This document shows, one piece after another, positions 47,261 through 58,289 of a DNA stretch of 64,000 nt. Source of the DNA: Chamaecrista fasciculata (Eukaryota > Streptophyta > Magnoliopsida > Fabales > Fabaceae); NCBI GenBank assembly GCA_003254925.1, contig QANZ01050140.1, positions 80,335-144,334 on the forward strand, in the 5' to 3' direction. The notes beneath the pieces were generated by a model. The model saw only the letters and a list, made by a program, of their open reading frames with translations, ran no database searches and was not told where the DNA came from. Positions within the stretch are counted from its first letter, which is position 1. The number at the start of each line of letters is the position of its first letter. The position numbers were made by a program, and so were the translations under genes.

Positions 47261-47950
47261 CTGTTGAACAATAAGAAAATAATACAATCAAAATAAAAAT
47301 GAGTCAATTAGCCAAATTGCACAACACAATAGTTTTGTAGCTTTGTCTTGGTAATGGATAGAGTTCCTAAACAACTATAAATGTTAACTTGAATCTTTTG
47401 CTACCTGACAAAAAACTTGAATCATGAGAAAGAGAAAGACTTTAGTTGCAAGCATACTTTGGTAGGCATCTTGCAGAAAAAAAAAAAAAAAGTTAACTGT
47501 GTTTCCACTTTTATACTAGTACTTTTGGTAGGAATTTTGCATATCTTTATATAAAGCAATTCAAAGAAACTGAAATAGCAATGTTCTGCAGCTTTGATGG
47601 TTTAAGATGAAAAATTATGAAGGTAGCAAGCAAGATTTTAATGGTCATAACACATCATCATCTAATTTTGCACAGTTGTTGAAAATTTTTCAAATTTCTT
47701 GTTGATATATTTGAGAAACAAAATTGGAAGGAAATATTTCTAAGAAATGTGTACAGAGAAAAGAAGTCTCTACACTCTTGTAGCTATTAGCAGTACTGTA
47801 GTAGCCAAATTACACTACTCTAGTCAGGTTTAGAAATGTTAAAAGAAAGAAAATCAGACCGAATTTGTAATGCATAATGTCTATTGCCAACCAACCAAAA
47901 AATGACATGCCTCAATTATCCATATACTCACGGGTGGAGGGAGCGCGGGG

Positions 47951-47993
47951 NNNNNNNNNNNNNNNNNNNNNNNNNNNNNNNNNNNNNNNNNNN
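47951..47993. other. Assembly gap (43 N)
   Basis: Run of 43 N flanked by GC-rich GGGAGCGCGGGG on the left. True size unknown; it interrupts the exon-like region next to the KAS I fragment. Confidence 0.98.
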
Positions 47994-48686
47994 AGGCAGT
48001 ACCTTGGTGCAAGATCTTGTGTTGTAATCTCTTCTTCATAACTTTCACCACATCTTCTGCTGCCTGAGAAATTATACATGTCCAAATCAAACACCAGGTG
48101 ATCCAGCTTTGGTAGATTGGTGTATAATCTCAAGCAATTGGAATGTTTTTGAACCTGGTGCCACACACACGGAAGGAAAACAAAATCATAATAACATAGT
48201 CAAAATTGCTAAATAATAACAAATCAAGCATAACAGATTAAAGAAGTAATAAAGGGTTAGAACCCAAGCGATGAAGAGAATATTACAAATACAAAGGCAT
48301 GGTTAAAGTTACTTTAGTGAACCATAAATCAAGAATCACAAACCAAAAGAAAAAATAATTGAAATGAGGAACAATTTCAGATTCCTAAACCAAATCTAGG
48401 AAGCGATAAACTGTTTGATCTAATATCTTTTCTTACCATCACTAATATCTATTGAACAACCAATAGAAAGTAATATGTTACCAACAGAAATCAAAACTAT
48501 TGACCTATTACAAATGAAATTCCCAATTATAAAACATACAATGCACCGCACTGTTTTAAGTAGAAGTTCTATCCATACCTTGTTAATAAGATTCTTTTGA
48601 GTAAACTTAAGTGATTCAGTCTCATCTTTTGATTTGGATGCCTTAATCTTGGCTTTGATCACCTCCAACTGCAAAAGAAAAAACAA
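47994..48686 (-). other. Exon-like fragments of an unidentified gene inside the Helitron-like unit
   Basis: A piece at about 48597-48672 (TGCAG acceptor, GTATGG donor) encodes LEVIKAKIKASKSKDETESL plus KFTQKNLINK, and one at about 48006-48063 (CAG acceptor, near-GT end) encodes AAEDVVKVMKKRLQHKILHQ. They read in frame with each other. The VVKVMKKRL segment slightly resembles the VHS-domain core VKxxKKRL, but I cannot assign the family. They probably derive from a different host gene than the KAS I fragment. Confidence 0.4.
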
Positions 48687-50511
48687 ACATTAATTGGCTT
48701 GAAATAACAATAAAACCATTAGTTGGCCTGAGAAATTATACATGTCCAAATCAAACACCAGCTGACAATAATTCAGGGCAATGAATTTCACAGCAAATTT
48801 AAAAATGATAGTATGAAAAAGTAACTTTCAATTTAATCCTTCAAAGATCATTACTGTCGATTTAGTCCCTCATATACCTGCCAAGGATTAGACTGCATGT
48901 CAAATTATCTTTGAAGGATTAGACTGCATGTCAAATTATCTGCCAAGGACAAAAAGTGGACATGCTGCAGAGGTTTAGCCTTCTACTTAAAAGTGGACAT
49001 GCTGTAGAGGTTTAGCCTTCTAATTAAAAACTCAACCATGTGACAATTTCGGTAAGGAACCAATAGCTTGAGCAAACAAAAAACAGAATCAGATTATGTG
49101 CCAGTATAAATGCTTCAATTCTAACCTACCAGCATATGCTAGTATAACAAATATACCTATAAAAGTAATCATTAGTCAACCCAATCAAAGAAAGGTAAGA
49201 ATCTTAAATACCTCAAGAAATAAACAATCATAATGTTTCAAATATAACACTTGTACATCAATCAAATTTAACATAGTATAGCTAACTTTAAATTAGTAGC
49301 AAAGTCACAAAATATGACATATTATAACTGAAGAGAAATTTTAAACAATGAATATCACTTACTCTCGAGTATATGAATTTTAGGTGCGTTCAAACTCAAT
49401 TCAGTAAATTTTCTCCCTTGCCTCTGTGATAACTCACTTCATTTGCTCTTTAGCTACCTAGTTGTAAGTGTGGATGCATAAATAGAACCAGATTAAAAAG
49501 TATGAATGTAAAATACATATGTACATTAGATTTCATTGTGAAGCGCTGGTTTTGATGAAAAGAAAGATTGAAATGAAGATGCCATAAATTTTAAATTTGA
49601 AACAGAAAAAGCTTTAGAACTCAAACAATCCCAAAGCCAAGCGGAGACCCAACAAACATACCTCAAATTTGTCATTGTAGAAACCTATAATCACAAAGCA
49701 AGATAGATTCGAAAAAGCGAACCTATATTTCGGCATTGTGTAGATATGAATCAGCATACGTTATTTAGAGAAGAAGAAGATAGTGATCGTGGTTGACGAC
49801 GGCGCTCCGCTGAGGATTGACGGTTGGTCATAACTGTGTGTTAAGATTTAGGTTATAGAAGAGGATGTAGAAATCATGAGAAAGATCGGCTTACCTACAA
49901 ATTTATTAATCAGCCTCCAACTTTTGGATGGACGACGACGACGCTTCGTTGAGGATGGACGACAGCGTTCGGTTGAGGATGGATGACGACTAGGATTAAG
50001 TTAGAGAAGAGGAAGTTCGGCTTGCGTGTTTTGGATCCGGAGAGAATAAGAGGATTTGGAGAGAATAAAAGGGAGTAACTGGTGATGTGAGAAGAGGACA
50101 ATTTGAAAAGAGGGCAATTTGAAATTTAAATTTCAAAAGGGAAGATGAATTTAAAATTTAAAAAAAAAAAAGAAAGAGACGGAGGAAGATGAATTTTTTG
50201 GTTTGGAGGGAATAAAAGCAACCAAGATATGTGGAGTTAAGTAGGATTAAGTGAAATTCAAATTGCAGAAGACGCGTGGCAAGCGGAATTTGCGAGTAAG
50301 TAAAAGATTAAAATGCAAACTCGCGCAGGTAGCTCAACACGTATGCAAAATCAACCATTATTTTGTTAAATTAATTGATTTCACATCTTATTTTTTTCAT
50401 TACATCTCAAACTAATCCAGACACCATTTTCATTACATAATTTTCTCATTACCATTTCATTACATAAAATCATCATTTCATTACATACTTATAATCCAAA
50501 CACACCCTTAA

Positions 50512-53500
50512 TAGTACTAGTCTCTGTGCCTTAGAAGGAAGATAACAACAAATTAAAGGGCGAAATGGTCTTTATGTAGTTGTTTAAATCTCTGGGAAGG
50601 CGAGCCAACCAAAATCAAAACCAAAACCAAACCACTGCGTCTCTCTTCTTTTCCTTTTGGCTTCTTCTCCTTTCATATTTCCGCTTAACTTGCTCTGTTT
50701 TCTGTACTTTAAAAGCAGGTTTTTTGTTTTGTAACTTTTGTTTCATTATATTGTTCCCCTCACTAAATAAATCACCATTCATCAATTTGCCATGCCACAT
50801 CGATATCCCCCCTCTATTATACTTAATAAGTTTTGTTTCCTTTTTTATGTCCTCACCTTTACTGTTACATTCAAACCCCGCCAAGCCATTTAATAATATT
50901 AAAAAAATAAAATTATTACTTATTTTCTGAATTTATACCAATTCAACCAATTAATTTTCGAGTAATCAAAGTAGACAATTTTATTTTTGAAAAATTGCAA
51001 TTGTTAACAATTTGACCTCTAAATTTGTACTTTGTTTATATATTTTTTTTGTCTTTGAATTTATACTAATTAAATTTATACTTTTTATCCCTGAATTTAT
51101 ACAAGGACTAAATCTTTGATGGTTGCGATATTTCAATTATTCAAGAATTGATTCCTTGATTGAGTACAAATTAAAAAATTAAAAAATAAGACCCTTCTTG
51201 ATCTGCTGATTTTCATACTGCAAAAGAGGATTCATCAAAATAAATAAAACCTTATTTCAAGATTAGTCACCCAAAATCAGGCCAAAAAAAAAAAAGATTA
51301 GTCACCCAAAAAGTTAATATTTTTCTTAAGAAAAAACATCTTAGTCCATATTGAGAAATTATTCATGATTGTCATAAACCTTTAGTAATTGAAGACCAAT
51401 CCGGATGTCCTTAGATTCTTGTCGACATCCATGTTAGTCGTTTTTATAAAAGGACCAAACAAATTCTTTGTTCCCCGAAAAGACGCAAATTTTGATACCG
51501 CCATCGGAGTGTATAGTATATATATCATATATGCATCACATGGGGTGCTAGATTTGGTTAATCTGAGCCTACTGCATACACCAATTTGCTATAAAGACCA
51601 CTCAAAATATTGATTCTCCCACAAAGAAAACAAGACGGTAGGATACAAAATTTATATCTTCTTTCTAATCCTTTTAATGTTAGTAGTAATTATAAACATT
51701 CAGGGATGACAGGAGCTGCATTAAGGTGCATGGAATCTGATGTGTGTTTTTTGGGTCTTCTATGAGAATCATATAAAGTGAGGTTTTTAAATTTTAAAAA
51801 TGAATATTAATAATGGAAAAAAGAAGTAGAAGATGTGCTCCCTTCAATATGGCAAATGAAACATTTGGTTGGGTGGAATAGAAATGTGGAGACCAAAAAG
51901 AAAAGGCAGCAGAGAATCTGAATCATAAAATTTATGGATTTTTATTTTGATTTGATGCGATGAATAGAGCAGGCGAATCAAAAAATACTCAGGGTTTTGG
52001 CGTCCATTAAAGTTGTCACTATTTAACGCTGTGAACGTTGAGAAGCCAAATTTCTCATTAGACCATTAATTACCATTTTAAGATTTATGTGATGAACCAG
52101 CTCCAACTGCCCCTACACACGTCATTTCATTCTCTAAAGGATTTTTTAATTTAAGGTAAACTTTCTTCTTAACGCGAGTTGGAAAGGAATCATTTCTAAC
52201 AACCTTAGATTAGAAAGGGTGTAGAAAACTAAAATTCCTCAGAATTATATGATGACCAACATAAGTATTGACTCTGAAAAGGTCTTGGTGAATGGTGAGC
52301 CCATCCCACTCCCCAATCATGTCACAGAATGGAATTGAAGGAAAGCAAATCGAGGAATGTCAAATTTTGGAATTTGGTGCAAAAATAATGACTTGCTGAT
52401 CAAAAGCCAATAAAGTGGCAGTTTATGTTGTGGGCATATCCTTTAATTTTTCCCTTTTTCCTAATCCTTCCAACTTTCATCCTAGTCAGAAAAAACAGAA
52501 CACCATATGTTTAAAGTATAAATTTTCTCATTTGCTTTAATTCCTCTCAGTGAAATCATTAGCTGCTACAACAAAAAAGAAAGAAGCTTCGTATCCGCCA
52601 AAACTTGCACGTCTCTTCACTAGCACTAGCTATCAAATCACCATCCATCACATCTCTCTATTTCTTTTAATGTGTTCTCTGCCACGCACACAAGAATAAT
52701 CCAGCAGACACATCACGGCTCGAGGCTCCTGCAAAATCACACAGTAAAAGTACTTATTGTTTACTGATCATGAGTTTAAAACTTGCATTACAAATTTACA
52801 ATAATATTCTCCAACAAGTTGTAGTACAAGTTAAACACCAATTAATTACCTAATTCATGACCCAGAAAAAACCATTGGCCTTGACTGACAAAGGCGTGGA
52901 TGGGTTTTGAGACGCAAAAACATGTAGAGGGAGGAGTTGTTTGGACAAAAGCGTAAGGCTGTGATTCTGTGAATGTGACAAAGAGGTATGGAGAAGGCTC
53001 AGAAAATTTAGGAAGAAAAATTACAGAGAAGCTGGGAAAAAGAAAAGAAGGCAAAGATCGAACCTTGTTTAGGACTGTGAGGGTTAAAATGTCGCCATCT
53101 CCATTGGGGCTAGCATTTCTTGCAGCAGTATCCTCCTGCAAAAAATGGGGACCAACCCAAAGATAAGAATCAGACTTGCATGAGAATTTGCAGTAAATAT
53201 TTATTTAAATTATCCAGATCGAGTAGTCAACTTTGCTCCCAATTCTGGATAACTAAGAATGACTATTACAGATCATACAAATTATCCAATGCTTAAGTCA
53301 GGATTACAAATCATACCTCATGAGTAATGTGAAGACAAAGAACAATTGAAGGCCAATGAGCAAATTGCATCTCGTCCTCTCTGGATATATTTTGAAGCAG
53401 TAGAAAACAAAGACAATGAATGGTAATTAAAGGACATATTATCAGCAAGAGAGAAAGATAGTGTTAAAATTTCCTGGTTCAGGTGGTTACCTTAGATGAT

Positions 53501-53513
53501 TTGCCTCAAGTAG
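50512..53513. other. Intergenic, no firmly supported gene
   Basis: AT-rich. The minus-strand frame at 52842-53141 begins after a CAG acceptor-like site with a codon-like stretch, then a GT; it may be a non-coding 3' exon of the phosphatase gene upstream or chance. Frames at 50580-50930 and 51389-51613 have no family resemblance. Confidence 0.5.
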
Positions 53514-56411
53514 TCAAGTTGATGATCGCATGGAATAGGAATTGATGAAGGGATTCATGAATAGAAGTTCAGTGTAACTGTAACATTGTGAATGTGGTAA
53601 TAATTCTTCTACTTCAACTCTAGAGCTAGAGCAACTTGAGCTCTTCTTGATTCGGCTTCGGTTTATAGACTCAACTTCTGCCAGGAATACGCTATAAACT
53701 GGTCTATGATCAGAGAATCTTGACTCACCACGAACGTAAGATAACTGCCAGAGGCCTCTTCCATGCCACAAGATACGATCACACCTTCATGAAATAAAGA
53801 CTTGGATAAGCTTTCACTTTCACATAACAGAAGAATGATAGTTTCAAAATAATGATGTTTTTACCATGCTGGAGTTCTTCGCTTTTGTTTCGAGTGTCTC
53901 TCATCACCTGCATATCTGTCTGAGTTATTTGAATATTTATATGTGGGAGGAAATTTTATTTTCCCTTCATTCCATCCTTGGAACACACGACCTTGTCTCT
54001 GCTCTATTCTCAGCTGAAGGCAAGAGGTGTGAAATTGTCAGGATGATCTTAGAAAATATTAAGTTAGGAGTTTACTTGTTTATGAAGGTAACAGAATTAT
54101 TCATGCCTGGTCATTTTCTAACAATGCCTTCCAATTACGCATCTCAACAAGAGCTTTTGCTGCACGGTGAGAAAGTGCTATCCGATAATTTAAATCCCCC
54201 AGCCAAATTACTCGACTACACCAGTCAAACCAAAAGTTAAGTTAGGAAGGAGTAATAAAGTATTGTTTAGATTCATTCACTTGTAGGAATGGAGGCTTGC
54301 TTGCTTACTCGTGTTCCAGAATTGTCTGAGGAGATTTCTCATCACCCATGCTGTGAACTCGGGGAAACCTTGTCTTCCGGAGAATCTCCATGACATCTGA
54401 ATTCCTCCTGATCTCATCACCATCTTTCTCTCCCGAAGTCAAATGACTACAGATGAAGCAAAAGCTTGTTCGTTGCAAACACATACTAATTGAAATAGAA
54501 CCCTGCAAAAACCAACCCAAAATATCAGAGAAGAAGAAGATTGTGTTATGTGTCCCCAGCTTGTTTGGATTGGAATTCCAGATTGTACCTTGTTTCCAAG
54601 ATAACCCATCAATCCTCTACCAACACAAGACACTTTCATGTTGCGAACTTCATCTCTGATGTCGCTTTTCACCCAAACTGTCAGAAAAATCCCGACCATC
54701 TGCTTACTGGCCACCAAACAGTATCCCGACTGCCCTGTTTGTCTGTCCCCTTCTCTGTCTTCCATGGAGAAACTATAATTTAATGGTGAACACTGTGTAA
54801 CAACTGGGGAGTAAGTATCACCACCGCCTCCATTGTTTTCATCATCTGAGGAATTCCATCTGTAATTGGGGTCATAGTCACTATTCCTATGACCAAACAT
54901 CATTCTATCACACACGCTCAGACGCCGTTCAAGTTGTGATTGTGGAAATGACATGTCAAGATCATTAATGTCCATTCTCATACTACGACTCAAGGATTGG
55001 AATGACCTTCTGTGGAAGAAGGAGGAGCCTCCCTTACACCTCGCTGATCCCTCAAAATCTGAATCTAACTCTGCGATTGGATCTGGGACTGGCGAAGGAG
55101 TGTGGCATCCACCACTTGTTCCAGGAAAATTGTTTAGCGTCCTCCTTATAAGAGCTACCCATTTTTTCGCAGGGCCATTATCTTCTGTCCCCAAAACATT
55201 ACCAGCATTAAGGGGCACAATTTCTTGAAACCTGGGTGCAAAAACATATATAGATAAAAATTCAAACTTTCACTGAAAGAACCAAGGGGGAGGGAGGACA
55301 CATTGTATAATATTATGATCAACATTCAAAAATTTACCCAAGAACATAGATATCAGCAGGGGGAGACGTGTGAAGCCATTCTTCTAGACTCAAATAGCTT
55401 GGAGGAGATTTTCCAGCTACATTCCATGAAGCCACGAAGATCCTTCATCAACAACAAAGGAAAAACGAATTTGAATATGAATTCTTCGAAAATTTTTCTA
55501 GTAATTAAGAAACAATATATCAAAAAAATGTAGCTAACCTATAATTTTGCACATCTATGACCTGAGCAGCGTCAAGATCAGTTTTACCCCGCCGTGATTT
55601 GTCGGCATGCCTCCTGGTTGATTTCTCTGCACATCAAAGAAAAGATTTTTTTTTTAATCTCAAAAATAAAAAGCAGCCAGCCACAAACAAAACCTGAGAT
55701 TACAGCATAACTGTCTGGTATGTTGCTTTTATCTTTATCTTGGGGTGGGATTTTAGATTTAGGAATGATGTGGTCCAAAGAAGTAAGGAATACCAAGGTG
55801 TCTAATACTGAACCTGTTTTGCTTTTCTTGATAATGCATGTATTCCTCTCTCTACAGTTGCTCCTCCTCTCTTCATCAACGCCTGAAGAAAAAACCGATA
55901 AAAGTTATTATTAAAGCTGCGTTCTTTCCATTGCTAATTTATCATCTCACTCCTTCAAACCCAACAACAAAAAAACATTTTCGGTAGCAAAAGGGGGAAA
56001 CTTGGAAAAAAAGAATACAATAAAACGGCAGATCTTGAGCTGCAAATAATGCGAGTTTGTTTAGGATTCTGAAGAATCTAGATGAAATTCGATTTACAAG
56101 AAGCAAGATAAATTTCGTGTTTTGTTCAACGCACAAATGCTAAGAATCCAAATACAACAGCCCTAAATCACATTCAAATCTTAGCAGGAATGAACCAATC
56201 ACCTCGGTAAACGACGTCGTCTGCGTAAAAGTCCTCGGCTTTGCTCTTGATATTGAACCACTTCTTGACCAACGTTTTGGGCCACGAGAGCTTCACGCCA
56301 AGAACAAGAACAAAAGAAAGAGTCAACCAGTGATCTCAAAACACAAAATGCAACAACAGAATTTAGAGGCATTTCCCGAACCTTGCTTTTCTTCGAGTTC
56401 TCATCTCTCAT
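53514..56411 (-). CDS. Type I inositol polyphosphate 5-phosphatase, ten exons
   Basis: Model: complement(join(53514..53784, 53865..54013, 54107..54215, 54309..54502, 54589..55231, 55338..55442, 55539..55626, 55814..55882, 56203..56290, 56382..56411)), 581 aa; all phases agree. The N-terminus [10 protein letters not shown] is followed by [20 protein letters not shown]. The EEP-fold phosphatase domain begins [17 protein letters not shown] and continues [20 protein letters not shown], then a long plant-type Ser-rich insert, [78 protein letters not shown] and [11 protein letters not shown]. The two signature motifs WLGDLNYR and PAWCDRI, plus SDHRP, are intact. These enzymes remove the 5-phosphate from Ins(1,4,5)P3 and/or PtdIns(4,5)P2. 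No WD40 repeats, so the class resembles At5PTase2/CVP2. The exon 8 donor is GC. Confidence 0.93.
54101..54107 (-). promoter_or_regulatory. GC donor splice site (GACCAG|GCATGA)
   Basis: Exon 8 of the phosphatase ends at conserved ENDQ with GC in place of GT as donor. The partner acceptor at 54014-54016 is a normal CAG, and the next exon continues in frame with [14 protein letters not shown] introns are a known minor class. Confidence 0.75.
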
Positions 56412-57318
56412 TGTTGGGACAACTTCATATAGCTGTCTCTAATCTCATAACGAATTAACGATGCTATTTATATGTATGTATGTGTGTATTTGTTCTTTCG
56501 ATGTTTACTATGTATTCCCCTTTGGGTTTATCTTAAAGGGGATTCAACATATGAAAATACGGATTTCTCTTAATTTCTGGTTATGATTATCAGACGATGT
56601 AAAAACGGACGGAAAAGGAACACAATGATTTCGATGATCAGATCAATGGGCTCAAAGTTTGGCAATTGCCCCTAGGAAAGAACACAGAAAATAAAAAGGA
56701 ACGAAACTCTGTCTCTTAAGTAATGTAGAGAAAAAACAAGTTATAGAAGAGAGTGAAACAATGTGCTAACTAAGCAATGTAGTCACAAATCGAAAAGCCT
56801 ACTCGGTGGATTTGCCCTTTACACTCCCACTTGCGTGTTTCTGTGAAGAGAGAAAGAAGGAATGCCGAAAAAAGAAAGAAAGTAAATTGAAAGGGAAGAA
56901 GCGAAGAGGAAGACAATGTAGGAGTAATGGGATTGTGTGGGTAGAAGAAAACAATGTAGAACCAAGATATAAAGTGAGAGAGAAAGAGAGAGCTTCTTGT
57001 ATATTCAAAAACCTCGTCGTGGGTCAAGACTCAAGAGTATAGAAATTGAAGAAGAATAATAAAGTAGAGGAAAGCTTCGATCTTTTTTTCTTTCTCTCGA
57101 GGTTTTTGTTTTAGTTTTACCCCAAAACCCAACAAGCTTAGATAGGTAGAGAAGGAGAGACAATGGTTATATTGGCGAACACCTCAGTCTCTCTCTAACT
57201 TGTACTCACGGTCAGCAAAGTTTGGTTTGATCTGATACCCGAGCAGTTAGTACTTAGTACTACCCACTAAGTAACTCATCTCTCATTTTGGTCTTGTGAA
57301 TAAGAAAAGCAGTTAAAG
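56412..57318. other. Promoter and leader region of the phosphatase gene
   Basis: Contains GA/CT-rich stretches near 56980-57000 and 57095-57110, common in plant leaders. No gene and no clear TATA box. Confidence 0.5.
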
Positions 57319-57782
57319 ACAGTACTAATTTCGTCCCCAAACTTTACACCAATTATCAATTTCGTCCCCAAACTTTTTTTCTGTCAACTTCGTCCCCAAA
57401 CTTTACACCAACTGTCAATTTCATCCTCAATCTTTTTTTGCTGTCAAATTTGTCCCCAAACTTTACATCAACTGTCAATTTCGTCTCTGATCTTTCACAT
57501 TTTCATCAATTTTATCCTTTTGATTAACTTCTTTTAATAAATTAACGACAGAATGCATCTTGTTTTGGAATCTAAGTTAGGATTTGAGTTTCTTTTTCTA
57601 TCAATTTTACATTATATATCGTTAACCACATAGATTTTGTCGTCAATATTTGGCTAAAGTAAGAGCAAAGGATAAAATTGACCAAAATGTGAAAGATTAG
57701 GGACAAAATTGACAGCATGTGTAAAGTTTGGGGACGAAATTGACAGCAGATGTAAAGTTTGGGGACGAAATGAGTATTTTGC
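57319..57782. mobile_element. Foldback element with repeated arms
   Basis: The left arm holds several copies of TTTCGTCCCCAAACTTTACA; the right arm holds their inverse, TGTAAAGTTTGGGGACGAAA, twice. The right end ATTTTGCC resembles MULE ends. No exact flanking duplication could be read. Confidence 0.65.
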
Positions 57783-57975
57783 CAAGAAGATAAAAGTTAA
57801 AGGAACCGGATCCCCTGTAGTAGTTCTTAATTAGTACATTTCTGCCAGTAGTTCGATTAATCACAGTCGTTCGTTTAATCCATCGCTCAACAATATGCCA
57901 CGTCATCAAAATTGTGCTTCAGTGAAGCTGTGCGTTTGTCCAGTTTTGATTATGAAATCGCTAACATTCTAAAAA

Positions 57976-58280
57976 GGTTAAAGTGCACTTTTAGTCTCAT
58001 AATTTTTGCTCAGGTCTAAATTTGGTCCCATAATTTTTTCTGTTGGACTTTCGGCCAAGTTGTATATTTAGTTACGCATCACTTTTGGTCCCATATCTTT
58101 TTGTCAGACTGTAGAATTGGTAAAATATTTTTGCAAAATGTTTCACCGTCAGTCTCACCTGATCCAAATATATGGGACCAATTCTGCATCTAAGATATGA
58201 TCCAAAAGTGCAACAAAAAAAGTTATGGGACAAAATTGAAACCTTAACAAAAATTATGAGACCAAAAGTGTACTTTAGCC
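57976..58280. mobile_element. MULE-type MITE with exact 9-bp TSD
   Basis: 305 bp, starts GGTTAAAGTGCACTTTTAGT and ends AAAAGTGTACTTTAGCC. TTCTAAAAA flanks it on both sides (57967-57975 and 58281-58289). The arms are inverted repeats for over 60 bp, and the element matches the degraded one at 14576-14934. Confidence 0.88.
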
Positions 58281-58289
58281 TTCTAAAAA

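Larger units (their letters stand above)
45771..50390 (-). mobile_element. Helitron-like element carrying host gene fragments
   Basis: On the minus strand the 3' end shows the plant Helitron terminus: the hairpin ACCCGTGCGAACGCACGGGT (45781-45800) followed by CTCAAA and the terminal CTAG (45771-45774). The base after CTAG is A where T is expected, a deviation. The 5' end cannot be fixed; it lies between about 50290 and 50390, where TTAATTGATTTC gives one possible A|TC boundary. Inside, in the same orientation, are KAS I exons and other exon-like pieces. No Rep/helicase frame is present, so it would be non-autonomous. Gene-fragment transport is a known property of plant Helitrons. Confidence 0.55.
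44485..50511. mobile_element. Nested mobile-element block with PIF/Tourist-like outer ends
   Basis: The left border reads GTAAGGTGTGTTTG and the right border CAAACACACCCTTAATA, an inverted pair. With TAA on each side these fit PIF/Harbinger (Tourist) ends of the GGGTGTGTTTG type. The outer left (44485-45770) and right (about 50380-50511) arms share CATTTCATTACA-rich sequence, so they were probably one short element into which the Helitron-like unit inserted. The TIRs differ by an indel and the duplication is only 3 bp, so the assignment is tentative. Confidence 0.45.

Noticed and set aside
50580..50930. 116-aa hydrophobic plus-strand frame
   Set aside because: Poly-pyrimidine DNA gives Phe/Leu/Ser-rich frames; no conserved motif.
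52842..53141. 99-aa minus-strand frame downstream of the 5-phosphatase
   Set aside because: A splice-like start is present but no family match; may be an untranslated exon. Not called as a gene.
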